Shown here one piece after another: positions 60,189-64,000 of a stretch of DNA of 64,000 bases (position 1 is the first letter of the stretch; the number at the start of each line of letters is the position of its first letter). The notes beneath the pieces were generated by a model that worked only from the letters and a program-made list of their open reading frames with translations, ran no database searches and had not been told where the DNA came from. A program made the position numbers and the translations under genes. Source of the DNA: Cycas panzhihuaensis (taxonomy: Eukaryota; Cycadophyta); contig CM041465.1 of the NCBI GenBank assembly GCA_023213395.1, forward strand, positions 158,975,741 through 159,039,740. The letters run 5' to 3'.

Positions 60189-60965
60189 CATGAGTGAACC
60201 ATACTCCTCCTTTATTAAAACTCTCTATCATGGATTGTTCTTTACTTCATCATACAAAATAGGATCACTGGAGTTATTGGTGCCTACCACTAGAGTCTGA
60301 CTGGCATGTTGACTTCTCATTCTATTATCATTAATAAGGTTTTGCATCATCACACTAGAATCCTCCATCATCTTCCTTACCTATAATGGTATAGAAGGAA
60401 TTGGTGATGTAGGTACTTCTTTACGTATGATTCCTCATTATTGCTTGCTCTACTTGATCCAACTTCCTCTTGAATTCCAATAACTCACTCATCATCCTCT
60501 TTAGTTATTGAATTTAGAAATAGATTTAGTGAGAGGTAAAAGGGCTCTTGTGATGACTTCTCAGCATGAAGTGTTGATGACTCATTATATTTAACATGCC
60601 GACTAATCATAATTCTTTTCCCCTATGGATCCCATAGTCTGTAAACTTTGTTTTGATTAGAATACCCCACAAAAATATACTTCAAACTCTTATGATCTAA
60701 CTTCTTGTGACCTTTGTTAGGGATGTGTACATATCCAATGCACCTAAATATTTTCAAATAACTAATGACGGGTTTATAACTAGTCCATTTCTCTTTAGGA
60801 GTCATGCTTTGAATTACTTGAGTGGATACCTTATTCAAAATATAAATAGTAGCCACTATAGTTTTTATCCAAAACATCAGTGGCAAAATTTTTCAATGCA
60901 CCATACACCTTGCCATCTTCATCATAGTATACTTTTTTCTCTTTGTAATATCGAAATGCATTAAA
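60189..60965 (-). pseudogene. RLC_6: copia integrase fragment, right part
   Basis: Read leftwards from about 60960: MMKMARCMVH, stop, KILPLMFWIKTIVATIYIL, NKVSTQVIQSMTPKEKW, then KIFRCIGYVHIP and KYIFVGYSNQNKVYRLWDP, the end of the copia integrase core. The linker to RT follows down to 60189. Upstream integrase, protease and gag are missing beyond about 60965. Confidence 0.85.
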
Positions 60966-61638
60966 AGGTTGGTACGATAAGATTGTTACACTTTTGGGTT
61001 TTGTGAAAACTTAGGGTATAAAGTCTTAGCGTAAGCAGGCAAATCCTATGACACTAACCCAAGCATCTATGCTCTTCTTAAGTGTGATTGTAAAGGAACA
61101 TACGTTAACAACCTAAGAAGCTAAATTAAGGGCAAGTGGTATGTGTGCATGTGTATTAAGGTTGGTTTGTGGTAGTGTTGTGATGAATCCTTTTTGTTTA
61201 TTTCCTTTTAGTTTTTCCAATCAAAACCTAAAGCTAACTAGAGGAGAATCATCACATATGCCTAATGCAAGCTATATGCTTCTTTTCCTTTTATATACAA
61301 ATAATTGCTACTCTAATCCTAGCTTTGTAGTGTATCCCCTTATGGATTCAAGACTCATAACAATATGATCTCTCCTCATGTCTTGAGTTTGTATTAAGAT
61401 AGGTGATAAATTTAACTCCTTACTCCTACTACAAATATAGTACATATACAAGATGATAAAAATGAATAAAAAAACAAAGATGCTTATGTTTTTATTTTTG
61501 GAAGAAAAAAGAGGGAAAATAAGTACATAAATATTCCCTTTTTCTCCTTGTTTCTTATATATTTTTGGACAAAAATAAAGTAAGGGGAAAAAGGAGAATT
61601 AAGAGATAAATAACAAAGCCTTTCCTTTCCTTTTTATA

Positions 61639-61640
<2 letters not shown>
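60966..61640. other. Unassigned AT-rich stretch
   Basis: No supported gene. The 75-codon frame at 61141-61368 has no recognisable content. Confidence 0.4.

Positions 61641-61702
<62 letters not shown>
61641..61702. repeat. (CT)n microsatellite, about 62 bp
   Basis: Uninterrupted CT dinucleotides, followed by an A-rich run at 61710-61740. Confidence 0.98.
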
Positions 61703-61706
<4 letters not shown>

Positions 61707-62010
61707 ACTTAAAAAAAAAAGAAAAAAAAGAAACAAAGATATTTTTATATTCCTTTCTTCTTCTTCTTTTATTTTTTTATAAATAATATTTTGAATGATA
61801 AATTAAATAAATAAAATATACTTAGATATATGGGTGATCTCTTGATACATGGGGCTTACTCCAAGCTCACTAAGGGTCTCCTAAGGAAGTAAGTAATAAC
61901 AAAAAGACTACTATCTAAATCTAAAGAAAATATGACGGTATTTATGCTTACTAGATACACTATGACAAAAAAAAGAATGCTAAAATAATAAAAAATAATA
62001 AAAAAATAGA
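61703..62010. other. Unassigned AT-rich stretch
   Basis: A and T runs and AATAA repeats up to the small LTR element; nothing else seen. Confidence 0.4.
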
Positions 62011-62078
62011 TGTAAAGTATTACACACTTGGGTGGTTTTTACTAACACCTCGGGGTTTTGGTGTAACAGTTCATTACA
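62011..62078 (+). repeat. 5' LTR of miniature element (68 bp)
   Basis: Shares ACTTxGGTGGT, ACTAAxACCT, GTTTTGGTGTAA and GTTCATTACA with the copy at 62239. Confidence 0.78.
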
Positions 62079-62080
62079 AG

Positions 62081-62092
62081 TGGTATTAGAGC
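62081..62092 (+). other. Primer-binding site of miniature element
   Basis: TGGTATTAGAGC, the same variant as in RLG_3 and RLG_4. Confidence 0.8.
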
Positions 62093-62238
62093 CAAGGTCA
62101 TATATTTGATTCTTGGAGGGGACAACCTTGGAGGAGATGACCTCGATAGAACACTGACATAGTAGTGTTTGCCCGAGGCCTGATGAGGCATGAAATTACC
62201 AGGAGTGGGTCACCAGGATGTCAATGCATTGTGGGGGA

Positions 62239-62304
62239 GGTAACTTTATATACTTAGGTGGTCTTCACTAATACCTTGATGTTTTGGTGTAATGGTTCAT
62301 TACA
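62239..62304 (+). repeat. 3' LTR of miniature element (66 bp)
   Basis: Preceded by the PPT; ends GTTCATTACA like the first LTR. Confidence 0.75.
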
Positions 62305-64000
62305 AGTATTGATATTACCTCCCCAAGATAATGGTTAGAATATATGATGGCTAGGAATTACTCGACGAGTGATGTATCACTTGGTGGCCTTGTTGGCCTT
62401 CCTTCCTTCTGGCACCTAATTGAGTGACTTATATGACAAGTACTCCTACCAAGGTTCTACTAATATATGTATATACACAAATATATCTCATAAATAATGA
62501 TGAATAACTTTCTACAATAATCAAAACACTACCTCTAAGCGATGAAACAAGATGAATAGGATTGGTGAGGGTGCCTCAAAATAACTATCATCCCTAAATA
62601 TAATATAGGTTCCATAAATGTACTTAGATTCCATTTCCTCAACTTATAACTTTAAGAGAACACCAAGAGGAAGAAGAAAAAAACATGGATATGAGGAGAC
62701 AATGACTAATGGTTTAAAGAAAACTATGAAACATAAAAGAAGCTAACTAGTATACCCTACCATTCTATCACATAATCATAGCATAAAGATGGATAAATAG
62801 AGTAGGAAGAGATAACCAATATAACAAAAAAAGTGGATTACCTATACCCTTAGGAAGATGGATGGAAAATGGCTACTATTCCTCTCTTTTAAGATCTCCC
62901 AAATTACCATTAGTATTATGCTCCTAATCTCTAAGTAGATACTAGTAGAGTAGGTCAAGTTGCTAAGATTATAGAAAAAATTTAGCAACATGACAACATG
63001 GTATCATAGTCTTAAAATATCCTCCCATTCTAATGGAAAAAGGAAGGGATTAAATAGAAAATATTAAGGTTAAGGGCTAGCATTTTTTTGCCTATAATAT
63101 AAGGGGTTGGTAATTTTGCTCATGGTTTAAATAGAAATCATCAAGGTGAGGGGTTAGTAGTTTTGCTCATGGTTTGAGAAAATTAGATTAGGAAAAGGTA
63201 GATGACAAATGATTAATGCTCAAAGCCTCTTGAATATGTGAAACGATACCTTAAATACCCAAGGAAGAGGAAGACTCAGTGAGTTAAGATGGGTCACCAT
63301 GATTTTACCTCATTAGCAGTCATCTTTTAAAGGAGTTATTTTGGCTCTTCTCGAAGCCATATTTTTGGTATTTTAGAGTTTTATTATTTGTTTGTATTTT
63401 TGTTGAGTTTATGAATTTTTTAATAGTTTTATATTATTTATGAAATTTTGTGGATAATTTACTGAAAAAAGAAATAAGCAAACTAGAGAAACAATAGTAA
63501 AGTAGTAAAAATAATAAGGGTATAGGATGCTAAGGAGTAGTGCAACCTAGGAGGGCCATGAATTAGTCCAATATATATAAATATATAAGATAGTTTACCA
63601 TCATTTCAAAGCATGGTGGTAGTTTAGGCTCTCACTGAAGCATATGGGAAGCTTCAATAGCATGGCTTAGCTTCTAAAAGGAGCTAAAGTTGCCTAGGGT
63701 TATCACTATAGTTTAACCTCTTAAGTAAATGCCCATTGAAGGTGAGACTAAGGGGATAGCCCCCTAAATACATGTCTCAATAGGAGGCTTTTTAGGCCTA
63801 AGAAGAGTCATCCACCTATGGTAAACAACACTTAAGGATGAAATTGACTAACCTATCTAGATTAGTGTTGAGTCCATGGGGAATATGGTGAATGGAGACA
63901 ATATGAAATTAGGGCAAAAGAGACTTGGTAGATATGGCTAAAGACCTTAATCATGGGTAATGGGCCTGGTAGACCTAAAAGAGTTAGGACATGATAATCT
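62305..64000. other. Unassigned AT-rich end of the window
   Basis: No gene or LTR pair seen. A loose repeat of about 47-78 bp spacing occurs at 63050-63175 (words AATAGAAA, AAGGT, GGGGTT and TTTTGCTCATGGTTT). Confidence 0.4.

Larger units (their letters stand above)
62011..62304 (+). mobile_element. TRIM/SMART-like miniature LTR element (294 bp)
   Basis: Two similar terminal repeats (62011-62078 and 62239-62304), a PBS TGGTATTAGAGC at 62081-62092 two bases after the first, and a PPT TGTGGGGGAG ending at 62238 directly before the second. The first LTR has inverted ends TGTAA and TTACA; the second begins GGTAA. The interior is about 145 bp and noncoding. This is the layout of terminal-repeat retrotransposons in miniature, which rely on enzymes from other LTR elements. 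I did not find a clear target duplication. Confidence 0.78.

Noticed and set aside
1-64000. CRISPR arrays, prokaryotic operons, phage defence systems
   Set aside because: No regularly spaced repeats with unique spacers and no bacterial-type gene organisation. All evidence points to plant nuclear repeats.

Overview
This window is plant nuclear DNA, almost certainly gene-poor heterochromatin. It is AT-rich, has no intact host gene, and is built from old LTR retrotransposons inserted into one another. All primer-binding sites match plant initiator tRNA-Met (TGGTATCAGAGC and one-base variants). The chromodomain Ty3/gypsy and plant-type Ty1/copia polyproteins point to a flowering plant; the species cannot be told. 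Nothing here looks able to transpose by itself: every gag-pol is broken by stops and frameshifts, most readable as C-to-T or G-to-A changes.

Layout. 1-3205: 5' end of a minus-strand copia element (RLC_1; gag, long leader with three tandem repeats, PBS, LTR). 4096-16624: minus-strand chromodomain gypsy element (RLG_1), very degraded; its right LTR is split by a complete plus-strand copia element (RLC_2, 10617-16369, 243-bp LTRs, duplication ATAAT). 16637-17181: LTR-like fragment on the minus strand. 17187-20735: 5'-truncated plus-strand copia element (RLC_3). 20932-21012 and 34639 onward: PBS and LTR of another minus-strand element, split by RLC_4. 21013-34633: plus-strand copia element RLC_4 (442-bp LTRs, duplication AAACT), itself carrying the gypsy chromovirus RLG_2 (21874-28187, duplication GAGAG) and an antisense ankyrin-repeat pseudogene (28325-28875). 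35351-41505: minus-strand copia element RLC_5 (266-bp LTRs, duplication AGATT). 45650-52490: plus-strand gypsy element RLG_3 (about 1.05-kb LTRs, duplication GTATA). 53025-60965: minus-strand copia fragment RLC_6, split by the chromovirus RLG_4 (53868-60183, 374-bp LTRs, duplication TTCTT). 62011-62304: a very small TRIM/SMART-like element with 66-68 bp LTRs.

RLG_1, RLG_2 and RLG_4 are one chromovirus lineage. They share gag, protease and chromodomain sequence, a palindromic motif just upstream of gag, and a tRNA-like block in the leader between PBS and gag. Nesting gives a relative time order, and hand-counted LTR differences agree where host and guest can be compared: about 5% for RLG_2 against about 8% for its host RLC_4, and about 9% for RLC_2 against roughly a quarter of positions for its host RLG_1.

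The most notable items are the ankyrin-gene fragment inside RLC_4, the tRNA-like leader block shared by three chromoviruses, the 294-bp TRIM/SMART-like element, and the tandem repeats in the long leaders of RLC_1 and RLC_5. I saw no convincing unknown enzymatic system. Between-element stretches (3206-4095, 41511-45649, 60966-62010, 62305-64000) hold only AT-rich DNA and simple repeats.
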